DNA of 64,000 nt, taken from assembly GCA_963792175.1 (NCBI GenBank), contig CAWBVG010000042.1:186001-250000 (forward strand). The letters are read 5' to 3'. The first letter of the stretch is position 1. Each line of letters opens with the position of its first letter. The notes beneath the pieces were generated by a model. It saw nothing but the letters and a program-made list of their open reading frames with translations, did not search any database and was not told the DNA's origin. The stretch comes from CAWBVG01 sp963792175 (GTDB taxonomy: Bacteria; Acidobacteriota; Vicinamibacteria; Vicinamibacterales; CAVVIG01). Of the stretch, positions 47,241-55,983 are shown piece by piece. Position numbers and translations under genes: made by a program.

Positions 47241-49412
47241 GTGACGGGCTCCGCCAGCTGCATGCGACCACGACGATTCGGGCGGCTTCTGACCGCAATT
47301 GCACTCGCTGTCATCGCCGTCGCCCGCCCCTCGTCGGCAGCCACGCTCGCCACCTCCGGCGACGCGACGATCTCCCATGAAACCGATGGCACCTGGATTC
47401 TCGCGGCGGGCGGCGCCGCGCTGACACTCGCCGCGGACTCTTCGCGCGACTTCGCCGTTCTGCGGTTGCTGTCGCCGTCCGGAAAAAGCATCGCGCAGAC
47501 CGGGGTGTCGGACTCGCTGATCCAGGTCAACGGCAGCGCGGTGCCGTTCGGCCGGCGGTCCGCCGGGTTCACGTTCGAGAACGTGAACGTCGAAACCCTG
47601 GGCAGCAAACTCCAGTTGAGCGCGTCGTTCACGCTCACGAGCGCGCGGCTGCGCGTGACACGCCATTACGCGATGGTGCCGGGCTCGCCGACCTTCGAGG
47701 TCTGGAACACCTACGTCCCCATCGGCGGCGACGTCGTGCTGTCGGATCTCAACGCGCTGCAGCTCACGGTCGGCGCGGGAACGGTCCGCTATCTGTCCGG
47801 CCTGCTCGGCGATTCGGCGGATGTCGCTGGCGACAATCCCTTCACGCTTCGGGAGCAACAGCTGACCAACGGTCAGCACTTCGCGATCGGCGCGCAAGGC
47901 CGCGCCTCGGAGCAGAACGTGCCGTGGTTCGCCATCGACGGCGTCCAGGACGAATTCTATGCGGCGCTGATGTGGTCCGGCGCGTGGTCGCTCGTCATCG
48001 ACAGGAATTCGACGGGCCTCGCCTTCTCGTTCGGCCTCGCGACGATGAAGACGACGACCAGCGAGGCGATCGACGGTCCGCACGCCGTGTTCGGCGTCGT
48101 GCCCGGCGGCCTCACCGAGGCGACGTCAGCCCTGCGCTCGTACGTGCTCGAAGGCATTCGCGCCGGCCGGCCGCTGGCGTCGCTGGTCACCTACAACACC
48201 TGGTTTGCGTTCGGCACCGAGATCGACGAGTCGTCGCTGCTCGCCGAAATGGAGCGTGCCGCCGCACTCGGGGTCGAGCTGTTCGTCCTCGACGCCGGTT
48301 GGTACGAAGGGGCCGGCGCCGCCGGTCCGATGGATTTCGATTCGGGACTCGGCTCGTGGACGGCGGATCCGGTCCGCTTCCCGAACGGGCTGAAGCCGCT
48401 GCGCGACACGGCACACCAGCTCGGCATGCAGTTCGGCCTCTGGGTGGAGCCGGAACGCGTCAACCGGTCGGTCGCCGGCCTGGCCGGCGTCGACGAGCGG
48501 TGGCTCGCGACGCACGGCGGCGAGTACGGATCCGAGTACACGGCACAAATCTGTCTGGCGACAGCGGCCGCCCGCCAGTGGCTGCTGGAGCAGTTGTCCG
48601 CGCTGATCGACGACGTGCAGCCGGACTACGTCAAGTGGGACAACAACCTCTGGGTCAACTGCGACCGCGATGGACACGGCCACGGATCGGCTGACGGCAA
48701 CTTCGCGCACGTCCGCGGGCTCTACAGCATGCTGTCCGAGCTGCGGACACGCTACCCCGACCTGCAGATCGAAAACGTCTCGGGCGGAGGAAACCGTCTC
48801 GACGTCGGCATGCTGCGATACACCGACGTGGCCTGGATGGACGATCGCACGGCGCCGTCGGCCCATGTCCGGCACAACATCGAAGGACTGAGCGCGGTGT
48901 TCCCACCCGCCTACCTGCTCTCGTTCGTGACCGACCACGACGGCGAGCCGCTGCACGACGCGCCCGATCTGTCGCTCTACTTCAGGAGCCGGATGGTCGG
49001 GGCGCTCGGCCTGTGCTTCCGGACCGCGGATTTCCGCGAGGGCGAGTCCGCGAGCATCGCGCACGAAATTGCGATCTACAAGACGATGCGCGAGACGCTG
49101 TCCTCCGCGTCGGGGGCGCTGCTGACGGAGCAGGCCCAGGCAGCCGACGGACCGGCGTGGGACGTCCTGCAGGAGGCCGGGCCGGGCAATCACCAGTTGC
49201 TCCTCAGCGCGTTCCAGACCGACCAGGGCGTGCACACGATCAACATCAAGCCGACGGGGCTCGACGAATCGACCCTGTACCAGGTGCGATCGGTGGACAC
49301 CGGCGTGCTCGGGACCGCCACGGGCGCTGCCCTGATGGCCAACGGCGTCGACGTCCTGCAATCCCCCAACACCGCGGCGCACATCCTGATCCTCAGGGCC
49401 CAGGATCAGTAG
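47241..49412 (+). CDS. Exported alpha-galactosidase, glycoside hydrolase family 36/31-clan type
   Basis: Hydrolyses terminal alpha-galactosides. 723 aa with a signal peptide (GRLLTAIALAVIAVARPSSA); start GTG 47241 or ATG 47262. An N-terminal beta-sandwich is followed by the TIM barrel: TYNTWFAFGTEIDESSLLAE, LFVLDAGWYEGAGAAG and GMQFGLWVEPERVN. The nucleophile is in DYVKWDNN (Asp about residue 467) and an Asp cluster YTDVAWMDD (about 529-534) holds the acid/base. A C-terminal beta domain ends the protein. These match GH36 (Aga-type) motifs. It stands alone with its own control region; the secreted location suggests foraging on plant or microbial galactosides. Confidence 0.92.
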   Translation: MTGSASCMRPRRFGRLLTAIALAVIAVARPSSAATLATSGDATISHETDGTWILAAGGAALTLAADSSRDFAVLRLLSPSGKSIAQTGVSDSLIQVNGSAVPFGRRSAGFTFENVNVETLGSKLQLSASFTLTSARLRVTRHYAMVPGSPTFEVWNTYVPIGGDVVLSDLNALQLTVGAGTVRYLSGLLGDSADVAGDNPFTLREQQLTNGQHFAIGAQGRASEQNVPWFAIDGVQDEFYAALMWSGAWSLVIDRNSTGLAFSFGLATMKTTTSEAIDGPHAVFGVVPGGLTEATSALRSYVLEGIRAGRPLASLVTYNTWFAFGTEIDESSLLAEMERAAALGVELFVLDAGWYEGAGAAGPMDFDSGLGSWTADPVRFPNGLKPLRDTAHQLGMQFGLWVEPERVNRSVAGLAGVDERWLATHGGEYGSEYTAQICLATAAARQWLLEQLSALIDDVQPDYVKWDNNLWVNCDRDGHGHGSADGNFAHVRGLYSMLSELRTRYPDLQIENVSGGGNRLDVGMLRYTDVAWMDDRTAPSAHVRHNIEGLSAVFPPAYLLSFVTDHDGEPLHDAPDLSLYFRSRMVGALGLCFRTADFREGESASIAHEIAIYKTMRETLSSASGALLTEQAQAADGPAWDVLQEAGPGNHQLLLSAFQTDQGVHTINIKPTGLDESTLYQVRSVDTGVLGTATGAALMANGVDVLQSPNTAAHILILRAQDQ

Positions 49413-49426
49413 CCTTTTTTTTCCTC

Positions 49427-49483
49427 TTGACAAACCGACGCGGCTTCCCTGACAGTAGTAGTGTGCTATGTCACTAGTACACT
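49427..49483 (+). promoter_or_regulatory. Promoter with YtrA/GntR-type operator upstream of the ABC operon
   Basis: TTGACA at 49427-49432 matches a -35 consensus; the -10 at 17-18 nt (TGACAG/GACAGT) is poor. Just downstream is an inverted repeat AGTGTGCTA-TGTCAC-TAGTACACT (49460-49483, 8 of 9 pairs), the sort of dyad bound by GntR-family YtrA repressors. AAGGAG at 49491-49496 precedes the first gene. The GntR gene within the operon suggests autorepression. Confidence 0.6.
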
Positions 49484-49503
49484 TACTCGAAAGGAGAGCT
49501 CAC

Positions 49504-50223
49504 ATGCGTCTACACAGTCGAACTCTGCTGCTCGGCGTCCTGCTCCTCACGCCCGCGCTCGATGGCGCAGGCCCAGGTCCGCCGATCCGTCCGGCCACTG
49601 GGAAGGCACGCTGAAGGTGCCGCAGATGGAACTGAAGGTCGAAATCGACCTCGCCAGAGACAGCCGGGGAGTCTTCGCTGGCACGTTCGGTGAACCCGCA
49701 CAAGGCGTGAAGGGCCTGCCGCTTTCATCCGTCACCGTCGAGGCGTCCGCGGTCCGCTTCGTCGTCAAAGGCGGACCGGAGCCAGCGACCTTCGACGGCG
49801 CGCTCTCGGCGGACGGCACGTCGATCGCCGGCACCGTCACGCAGAACGGCTTCACCATTCCGATGAATCTGTCGCGGACGGGCGACGCGAGAATTGCTCG
49901 GGTGCCAAAGAGCGCTCCGATTGCGAAGGAGCTGGAAGGCACCTGGAACGGCACGCTCGACGTCAACGGTGTACCGATGCGGCTGGTTGTGAAAATGGCC
50001 AATCAGCCGGATGGCACGGCCTCCGGCACCGTGATCAGCCAGGATGGCAGCGGCGTCGAAATCGCGATCGGCATCGTTCAACAGGCCTCCAATGTCACGA
50101 TCGACGTTCCGTCCGTCGGCGCCTCTTATGTCGGCAGTCCTCAACGCGGCAGGGACGGAGCTGGCCGGCACCTGGACCCAGGGCCCAGCGGCATTTCCAC
50201 TGACGCTCAGGGCCGCCAGGTAG
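49504..50223 (+). CDS. Exported protein of unknown function with two beta-rich repeats, frameshifts
   Basis: First gene of the GntR-ABC operon. ATG 49504 with AAGGAG gives a signal peptide start (LLLGVLLLTPAL). The frame needs two skipped bases between 49560 and 49600 and one near 50130. The mature part has two related units of about 85 residues: GHWEGTLKVPQMELKVEIDL with AVRFVVKGG..ATFDGALSADG, then LEGTWNGTLDVNGVPMRLVV with GTELAGTWTQGPAAFPLTL at the end (stop 50223). I recall similar repeats in Acidobacteria, fused to serine hydrolases or standing alone, with no defined activity. About 238 aa after correction. Confidence 0.7.
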
Positions 50224-50232
50224 GAGAGGTCC

Positions 50233-50445
50233 ATGTTCTCGAGTCGAACGGTCATCGGTCACCTGATGCGCGGCGGAATCGCGGCGGCCTTGATCGGGTG
50301 GGCGCTCCTCCACCAGGCCGCTGATCCGGTATTCGCGGCGATCGCGGTCGTCCTCGCCGTCGTGGCGATGCGCGGCTGCCCGATGTGCTGGACCATCGGC
50401 CTCGTGGAAACCATCAGCAACCGGCTCAGGCCATCGGGCCACTAA
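50233..50445 (+). CDS. Small two-helix membrane protein with GCPMCW motif
   Basis: 70 aa. ATG 50233 is preceded by AGGAG. Two hydrophobic stretches, HLMRGGIAAALIGWALL and DPVFAAIAVVLAVVAMRGCPMCWTIGL, predict a hairpin in the membrane. The MRGCPMCW motif at the end of the second helix resembles YgaP-type and DUF2892 proteins, where a CxxC sits at the membrane surface. The stop TAATG overlaps the GntR start. Function unknown; its place between the exported protein and the regulator suggests a subunit or sensor for the ABC system. Confidence 0.75.
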   Translation: MFSSRTVIGHLMRGGIAAALIGWALLHQAADPVFAAIAVVLAVVAMRGCPMCWTIGLVETISNRLRPSGH

Positions 50446-50843
50446 TGCTGTTTCGTCCCAATCCCGCCTCGGGTGTGCCGATTTACCTGCAGCTGATGGA
50501 GCAGGTGAAGCACAGCGTCGAGACGGGAGCGCTGCGTCCGGGCGACCAGCTGCCCGGCATTCGTCCGCTCGCGGAGGAGCTCGTGATCAATCCCAATACG
50601 GTGGCCAAGGCATATCGCGAGCTCGAGCACGAAGGGATCATCGAGCTCCGTCAGGGCGCCGGCGCCTTCGTGTCCGGCAACGCGCGCGCGAAAGAGTTGA
50701 CCGACAAGGTCCGCGCCGGCCAGACGGTCATCGCGGCGGCCGTGGACAAGCTGCGCGCACGCGGCGTCACCGACGAGGAGATCCGGCGGCTGTTCGAGGC
50801 GGAGTTGGCGGGCCTGCGCAAGACTGGAGAGCGCCGTGGCTGA
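50445..50843 (+). CDS. GntR-family transcriptional regulator, YtrA subfamily
   Basis: 132 aa. The winged helix is LRPGDQLPGIRPLAEELVIN, then PNTVAKAYRELEHEGIIELR and GAGAFVS, diagnostic of GntR. The short helical C-terminus (LRARGVTDEEIRRLFEAELA) defines the YtrA subfamily, which almost always regulates adjacent ABC transporters. The start overlaps the previous stop (TAATG), and its last 8 nt overlap the GTG of the ATPase. The dyad at 49460-49483 is its likely operator (inference). Confidence 0.93.
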   Translation: MLFRPNPASGVPIYLQLMEQVKHSVETGALRPGDQLPGIRPLAEELVINPNTVAKAYRELEHEGIIELRQGAGAFVSGNARAKELTDKVRAGQTVIAAAVDKLRARGVTDEEIRRLFEAELAGLRKTGERRG

Positions 50844-51735
50844 CGGGTTCGTCATCGAGACCGCCGACCTGCGGAAAACCTACGACGGCGTCGAGGCGCT
50901 GCGCGGGTTGAACCTGCAGGTTCCGGCGGGATCCATCTGCGGATTCCTCGGACGCAATGGCGCCGGGAAGACCACGACCATCAAGATCCTGCTGGGCATG
51001 GCTCGCCCCACCAGCGGTCGGGCGCGCGTCTTCGGATTGCCGGCGGATCGACCGGAGCCGAGTGTCGACATCCGCCGCCGCACCGGCTTCGTCAGCGAGG
51101 ACAAGGATCTCTACGACGGGATGACCGTCGACGAGATGATCCGCTACACGCGGGCCTTCTATCCGCGCTGGCGCGTGGACCTCGAACAGCGCTACCGGCG
51201 CGCCTTCGACCTGCCGGCGGGCCGGAAGGTCAAGGCGCTGTCGCGCGGCATGCGCACCAAGCTCGCGTTGCTCCTGGCGTTCTCCCGCGGCGCCGATCTG
51301 CTGATTCTCGACGAGCCGACGTCGGGCCTCGATCCGGTCGTCACCGAAGAAGTCCTGCAGGCGATTGTCAGCCACGTCGCGCGCGCGGAGATGAGCGTGT
51401 TTTTCTCGTCGCATCAGATCGCTGAAGTCGATCAGGTTGCCGATCATGTGGCGATCGTCGAACGCGGCCAGGTGGCGGTTGCCGGCGGCCTCGACGATCT
51501 GCGGGAGCGATATTGCCGGATTCAGCTGGTATTCGATCGCGACGCGCCGGAGCCAGCGCTGCGTACGCCCGGCGTCGTGAGGATTCGTCGCGACGGCCGT
51601 GTCCTGAGCGTGCTGTCGAGCGCCGGGGCCGCGGGCATCCTCGACGAAGCGCGCACGCTCGGCCCGCTGTCAACCGAAGTCGTCCCCGTCACGCTGAAAG
51701 AGATCTTCCTCGAAACCGTGAAAGCAGAGGACTGA
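50836..51735 (+). CDS. ABC transporter ATP-binding protein (CcmA/YtrB-like)
   Basis: 299-aa ATPase. GRNGAGKTTTIKILLGM is Walker A; KALSRGMRTKLALLLAFSRG is a variant signature (SRGMRTK instead of LSGGQ) common in YtrB/EcfA-like exporters. LLILDEPTSGLDPVVTEEVL is Walker B and FSSHQIAEVDQVADH the H-loop. A C-terminal domain (from about residue 215) follows, as in drug- and antibiotic-exporting ATPases. The GTG start lies within the GntR gene end. It pairs with the permease that begins 2 nt after its stop. Confidence 0.93.
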   Translation: MADGFVIETADLRKTYDGVEALRGLNLQVPAGSICGFLGRNGAGKTTTIKILLGMARPTSGRARVFGLPADRPEPSVDIRRRTGFVSEDKDLYDGMTVDEMIRYTRAFYPRWRVDLEQRYRRAFDLPAGRKVKALSRGMRTKLALLLAFSRGADLLILDEPTSGLDPVVTEEVLQAIVSHVARAEMSVFFSSHQIAEVDQVADHVAIVERGQVAVAGGLDDLRERYCRIQLVFDRDAPEPALRTPGVVRIRRDGRVLSVLSSAGAAGILDEARTLGPLSTEVVPVTLKEIFLETVKAED

Positions 51736-51736
51736 G

Positions 51737-52504
51737 ATGATCTGGTACAAGTCGTGGCTCGACACCCGGTCGCGTTTTCTGGTGGGCCTGGTGCTGCTGG
51801 TGCTCTCCGCCTGCGGCACGGTCTTCTACTATCCGCAGGTCCTGAAGCTGATGCCGATGGCGAGCACCATCGAGGCCAGCGGCGAGCTTGGCCGCCGGAT
51901 CAGGGAAGGCGTCGCGCTCGCCAGCAGCTACCGCGGCTATGTCTGGTCGCAGTGGATGCGCCAGGCGATGACGAATCTGGCGACCCTCTTCGCGGTGCTG
52001 CTGGGAGCGGGCGGCCTGTTCTCGCGAGCGTCAGGAGACTCTGCGCTCTTCGCGCTGTCGATGCCGGTGTCCCGCGACCGCGTGCTCGGCGTGCGAGCCG
52101 TCACCGGCCTTGGGGAACTCGCCGCGATGACGCTGGTCCCGGTGCTCCTGCTGCCGCTGCTGTCGCCGGGCGTCGGCGAACGCTACTCACCTGTCGACGC
52201 GCTGGCGCACGGCGCCTGCCTCTTTGTCGCCGCAGCCACATTCTTCAGCCTGGCGCTCCTGCTCTCGACGGTCTTCACCGACTTGTGGCGGCCGTTGTTG
52301 ATCGCCTGCGGCGTCGCGATCGCGCTTTCCCTCTATGAGTCGGCGCTTCGCGGTCAATCGAGCTACGGGATCTTCCGGGTCATGAGCGGCGAGGACTACT
52401 TCAGAACCGGCCGCCTGCCATGGTTGGGACTCTTCGCCAGTGCGACCGCATCGGCGGCGATGCTTTACACCGCGACCCGGACGCTCGCGCGCCAGGACTT
52501 CTGA
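51737..52504 (+). CDS. ABC-2 type transporter permease
   Basis: 255 aa with about six membrane helices: FLVGLVLLVLSACGTVFYY, ATLFAVLLGAGGLF, ALFALSMPVSRDRVLGVRA (the intracellular loop typical of ABC-2 permeases), MTLVPVLLLPLLSPG, LFVAAATFFSLALLLSTVF and LIACGVAIALSLYESAL. It follows the ATPase gene directly. The substrate is not deducible; YtrA-controlled systems of this architecture often respond to cell-wall-active peptides. Confidence 0.88.
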   Translation: MIWYKSWLDTRSRFLVGLVLLVLSACGTVFYYPQVLKLMPMASTIEASGELGRRIREGVALASSYRGYVWSQWMRQAMTNLATLFAVLLGAGGLFSRASGDSALFALSMPVSRDRVLGVRAVTGLGELAAMTLVPVLLLPLLSPGVGERYSPVDALAHGACLFVAAATFFSLALLLSTVFTDLWRPLLIACGVAIALSLYESALRGQSSYGIFRVMSGEDYFRTGRLPWLGLFASATASAAMLYTATRTLARQDF

Positions 52505-52511
52505 GGCCGTC

Positions 52512-53090
52512 ATGAACTGTTTTACCCACAGTCGAACGCCGGCGGTCGGTCTGTGCGTCGTCTGCCAGAAAGGCGTCTGCCACGACTGCGTCGCTCGCCA
52601 GGCGCCTCGGCTCGTCTGCCGGACGTGTTCGACGGCGGCCGCCCCGGTCGGATTCGGCTGGAGCGGCTGGTACGGCTACGGTTACGAGTACAAGTCGTCG
52701 ACGACGATCGCGGGGTGGCCGCTCGTCCACGTCTGTTCCGGCATCGATCCGGTCACGATGCGTCTGCGAGTGGCCAGAGGCATTGTCGCCATCGGCAATA
52801 TTGCCGTCGGCGTTCTGGCGATCGGCGGCGTGGCGATTGGCCTGCTGACCGTGGGTGGCGGATCGATCGGCATCCTGATGGCCATCGGCGGCGCCGCGCT
52901 GGGGCTTGGCGTATCAGTCGGTGGATTCGCGCTCGGCTCCGTCGCCATCGGCGGAGCCGCCGTGGGCTTCATTTACGCGATCGGCGGCGGAGCCGTCGGA
53001 CCGGCGGTGATCGATGGCATGCGATGCGACGACGCCGCACGGGAGTTTACGCGTCGATGGCTGAACATGGTCCCGCCGAGCTGTCGATAA
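52512..53090 (+). CDS. B-box-like zinc-finger protein with Gly-rich membrane repeat
   Basis: 192 aa from ATG 52512. The N-terminal 45 residues are a compact Cys/His finger, MNCFTHSRTPAVGLCVVCQK, GVCHDCVARQAPRLVCRTC, of the B-box/DUF2614 type seen in bacterial membrane proteins. From residue 75 a low-complexity Gly/Ala/Ile/Val zone repeats about every 8-10 residues (VAIGNIAVGVLAIGGVAIG, ALGLGVSVGGFALGSVAIGG), suggesting glycine-packed membrane or membrane-associated helices. It ends DDAAREFTRRWLNMVPPSCR. It closes the operon and converges with the amidohydrolase gene with zero spacing. Function unknown. Confidence 0.75.
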   Translation: MNCFTHSRTPAVGLCVVCQKGVCHDCVARQAPRLVCRTCSTAAAPVGFGWSGWYGYGYEYKSSTTIAGWPLVHVCSGIDPVTMRLRVARGIVAIGNIAVGVLAIGGVAIGLLTVGGGSIGILMAIGGAALGLGVSVGGFALGSVAIGGAAVGFIYAIGGGAVGPAVIDGMRCDDAAREFTRRWLNMVPPSCR

Positions 53091-54865
53091 TCAGGAGCTC
53101 TTCGGGAAGACTGTTTTCCCTCCGACGACCGTCCGGTTGACCTTGATGTTCATGATCTGATCCGGATCGACCGCGTGCGGGTCCTTCTCCAGGAACACGA
53201 AGTCGGCGAGCTTGCCGGCCGTGATCGAGCCCTTGTGCTGCTCTTCTGACGATGCAAACGCGCCGTTGATGGTTCCGATTGTCAACGCCTCGTCGACGGT
53301 CACTTTCTGATTCGGCCCCCAGACGCGTCCCTTGTAGTCCTTGCGCGTCACCATGCTCTGGATCGCCATCAGCGGCTCGAACGGTCCCGGGTTGTAGTCC
53401 GACGCTCCCGGCACGGGAATACCCGCGTCGAGGAACGACCGGTGCGCGAACATCCACCGCACCTTGTCGTCCCCGTACTGCGTCCACTTCTCGCCGTGGT
53501 AATAGACGTAGGTCCAGAACGGCGTCGGGATCACGCCGCTGGCCTTGATGCGCGCGATCAGATCCGGGTTGACGAGGGTGCAGTGCTCGATGCGATGCCG
53601 CCGGTTGGCGTCCGGCCATTTCTGGAGCGCCCGCTCGTAGGCCTTCAGCACCATGTCGATGGTCACGTCGCCGTTGGCGTGCACGCCGACCTGAAACCCG
53701 TGGCTGTGCGCGTCGTCTATCGCTTCGTAGAGCTGATCCTGCGTCAGCGTGAGGATGCCGTAATCGTTCGGTGCCGACGTACGGCGTGCTCATCCGCATC
53801 GTGCGCTCGGACGCCGAGCCGTCGGCGACGAACTTGAAGCCGCCGATGCGAATCCATTCGTCGCCGAAGCCGGTGTAGATGTTTGCCGTCTTCATCGCCG
53901 TCTGCACCTGCGGCGCGCGGATCATCATGTAGGCGCGGTGCGTCAGCTCGCCGTTCTTGCGACAGTCTTCGTAGGCAAGGATGTGATCCGCGCTGGTGCC
54001 GGCGTTGTGGACCGACGTGAGCCCGCAGGCGTTGAACAGCTGCGACATGTGCCGCATGCCGTTACGACCGCGTTCGCGCCGCTGCTCGGGCGTGAAGGTT
54101 TCCCTCTTGCCGACGCGGCTGAACACGCCGCGTGCGTTCTCGGCGACGCGTCCGTTCAGCTCGCCGTTCTCCTTGAAGAATCGGCCATCCTCCGGATCCG
54201 GCGTCTGCGCCGTGATGCCGGCGAGTTCGAACGCCTTGCTGTTGTAAAAGTTCGTGTGGCCGCCGCGATGCGCCACCGATACCGGGTGCTCGGTCGTGGC
54301 TTCGTCGAGGTCCTTTCGCGTCAGCGGCCGATCGAGCTTGGTGTCGTCGAACTGGAAGCCGGTGACCCAGAAGCCCGGCGGCGTGTCGTCCGCCTTCTTC
54401 TTGATAGCGGCCTGAATCTCCCGGACGGTCCGAAGGTTGGTATTGACGCCGTACAACTCCTCGACGCCGCTCGGATGGCAGTGCGCATCGATGAAGCCGG
54501 CCGTCACCGTCATCTGCTGCGCGTCGAGAATCTGGGTCCGCGAGGTGGCGAGGTTGCGGATGTCGCGCGTCGAGCCCACCGCGACGAACCGTCCGCTCTT
54601 CACCGCGAACGCCTCGGCCCGCGGCTGCGCCCGGTCGGACGTGTAGACGACGCCGTTGATCACGATGAGGTCGGGTTCGAGCCCGGCCAGGCGCCGGCGT
54701 CTGCGCGTGCAGCGGACTGCGCTGCGTGCGCAGGGGGTCGAGCGTGAAGGCGCCGGCAAGCGCAGCGCCGAAGCCGAGAAATTCTCCGCGGGTGTACTTA
54801 GCCGTAGCCGCCTCCTTCAGAGCCGGATCTGTCGATCCATCCGCCGTCACTCGTATGTAACACAT
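53091..54865 (-). CDS. YtcJ-like amidohydrolase (amidohydrolase 3 family), exported, two frameshifts
   Basis: Metal-dependent hydrolase of unknown substrate. The start is ATG 54865 or GTG 54850. An N-terminal hydrophobic segment (RGEFLGFGAALAGAFTLDP) suggests export. A surplus base near 54690 precedes DLIVINGVVYTSDRAQPRAE. Metal ligands appear in TAGFIDAHCHPSG, the carbamate-region SVAHRGGHTNFYNSKAFELA and, after a surplus base near 53775, VHANGDVTIDMVLKAYE, RRHRIEHCTLVNPDL and IPVPGASDYNPGPFEPLMAI. The tail KGSITAGKLADFVFLEKDP is classical for the family. Corrected length is about 591 aa. It converges tail-to-tail with the preceding gene. Confidence 0.9.
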
Positions 54866-54902
54866 CCGAGCTTCGGCGGACAGGCTGGTAGTATCGCGTA
54901 AA

Positions 54903-55983
54903 ATGCACGAAATTCCATCAAGTATGCCTGCCGAACGCGGATGGACTGAATTGCACGAGGCCGCCAAACGCGGAGACCTGGATGCCGTCCGTCTGCTGCT
55001 CGAACACGGCGCCGATCCGAACGCGCGCGAACCCGGAGACAACACCACCCCGCTGCACTGGGCGGCAGCCCACGGCCACGTCGACGTGGTACGTGCGCTG
55101 CTCGACGCCGGCGCCGACGTCCACGGCCTCGGCGATCTGCACGAAGGCGACGTCATCGGCTGGGCGACACTTGGGGTCCAGAGGTGATCCACGGGACGTC
55201 GTGACGCTGCTGCTCGAGCGCGGCGCGCGTCATCACGTCTTCTCGGCGATTGCCGTCGGCGACCTGGATCTGATTCGCAGGCTGGCGAAGGACAACCCGG
55301 TGGCGCTCGACCGTCGCCGGTCGCGTTTCGAGCATCGTCAGACGGCGCTGCATTTCGCGATCAGCCGCCGGCGCTATGACATCGTCGATCTGTTGATCGA
55401 GCTTGGCGCCAATCTGGAAGCCGAAGACCTGCACGGCGAAACGCCGCTCGCCTTCGCGATGCTGCGCGGCGATCGAGAGGCGATGAGCCGCCTGCACGCG
55501 GCCGGCGCCAGGCCGCCGAAGACAGTCGAGACGTCGCACTTCAGCGAGAAGATGGCCGGACTGGCAGGTTCGGTCAAGAAGAGTGTCACCATGATCATGG
55601 TGCCCGACGTCGCGCGCGCCCTGACATGGTACACGTCGATCGGCTTCCGCGAAATCGCGCGATACGCAGACGACGGCTACGTGAATTTCGGCATGGTGTC
55701 GTTCGGCGAGGCCGAGCTGATGCTGAATATGCACGGCAGGCCCGGCGTCCACGACGCATCGCTCTGGTTCTACACCGACCGGATCGACGATCTGTACCAG
55801 CTGCTGAAGTCGAGGCGCCTCGAGGCCGCGCGCTCGCAGCTCACCGGTCAACCGGACGACAATGAAGGCATCGTGTTCGAACAGGACATCGAGGACATGT
55901 TTTACGGCGCACGGCAGTTCGGGATTCGCGATCCGAACGGCTACATCCTGTATTTCATCCAGCCGACGGCGGCCGACGAATGA
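54903..55983 (+). CDS. Ankyrin-repeat protein fused to a VOC (glyoxalase-like) domain, one frameshift
   Basis: Residues about 10-200 are ankyrin repeats (WTELHEAAKRGDLDAVRLLL, NTTPLHWAAAHGHVDVVRAL, QTALHFAISRRRYDIVDLLI, GETPLAFAMLRGDREAMSRL). A surplus base near 55175 splits the second repeat from the rest. Residues about 235-358 are a VOC/bleomycin-resistance fold (KKSVTMIMVPDVARALTWYT, YVNFGMVSFGEAELMLNMHG, IEDMFYGARQFGIRDPNGYI, LYFIQPT) with the Glu-type metal ligand zone. About 359 aa after correction. The ATG overlaps the start of the next gene at its stop (ATGA), so it is coupled to the persulfide dioxygenase. The fusion is unusual; its function is not known. Confidence 0.85.
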
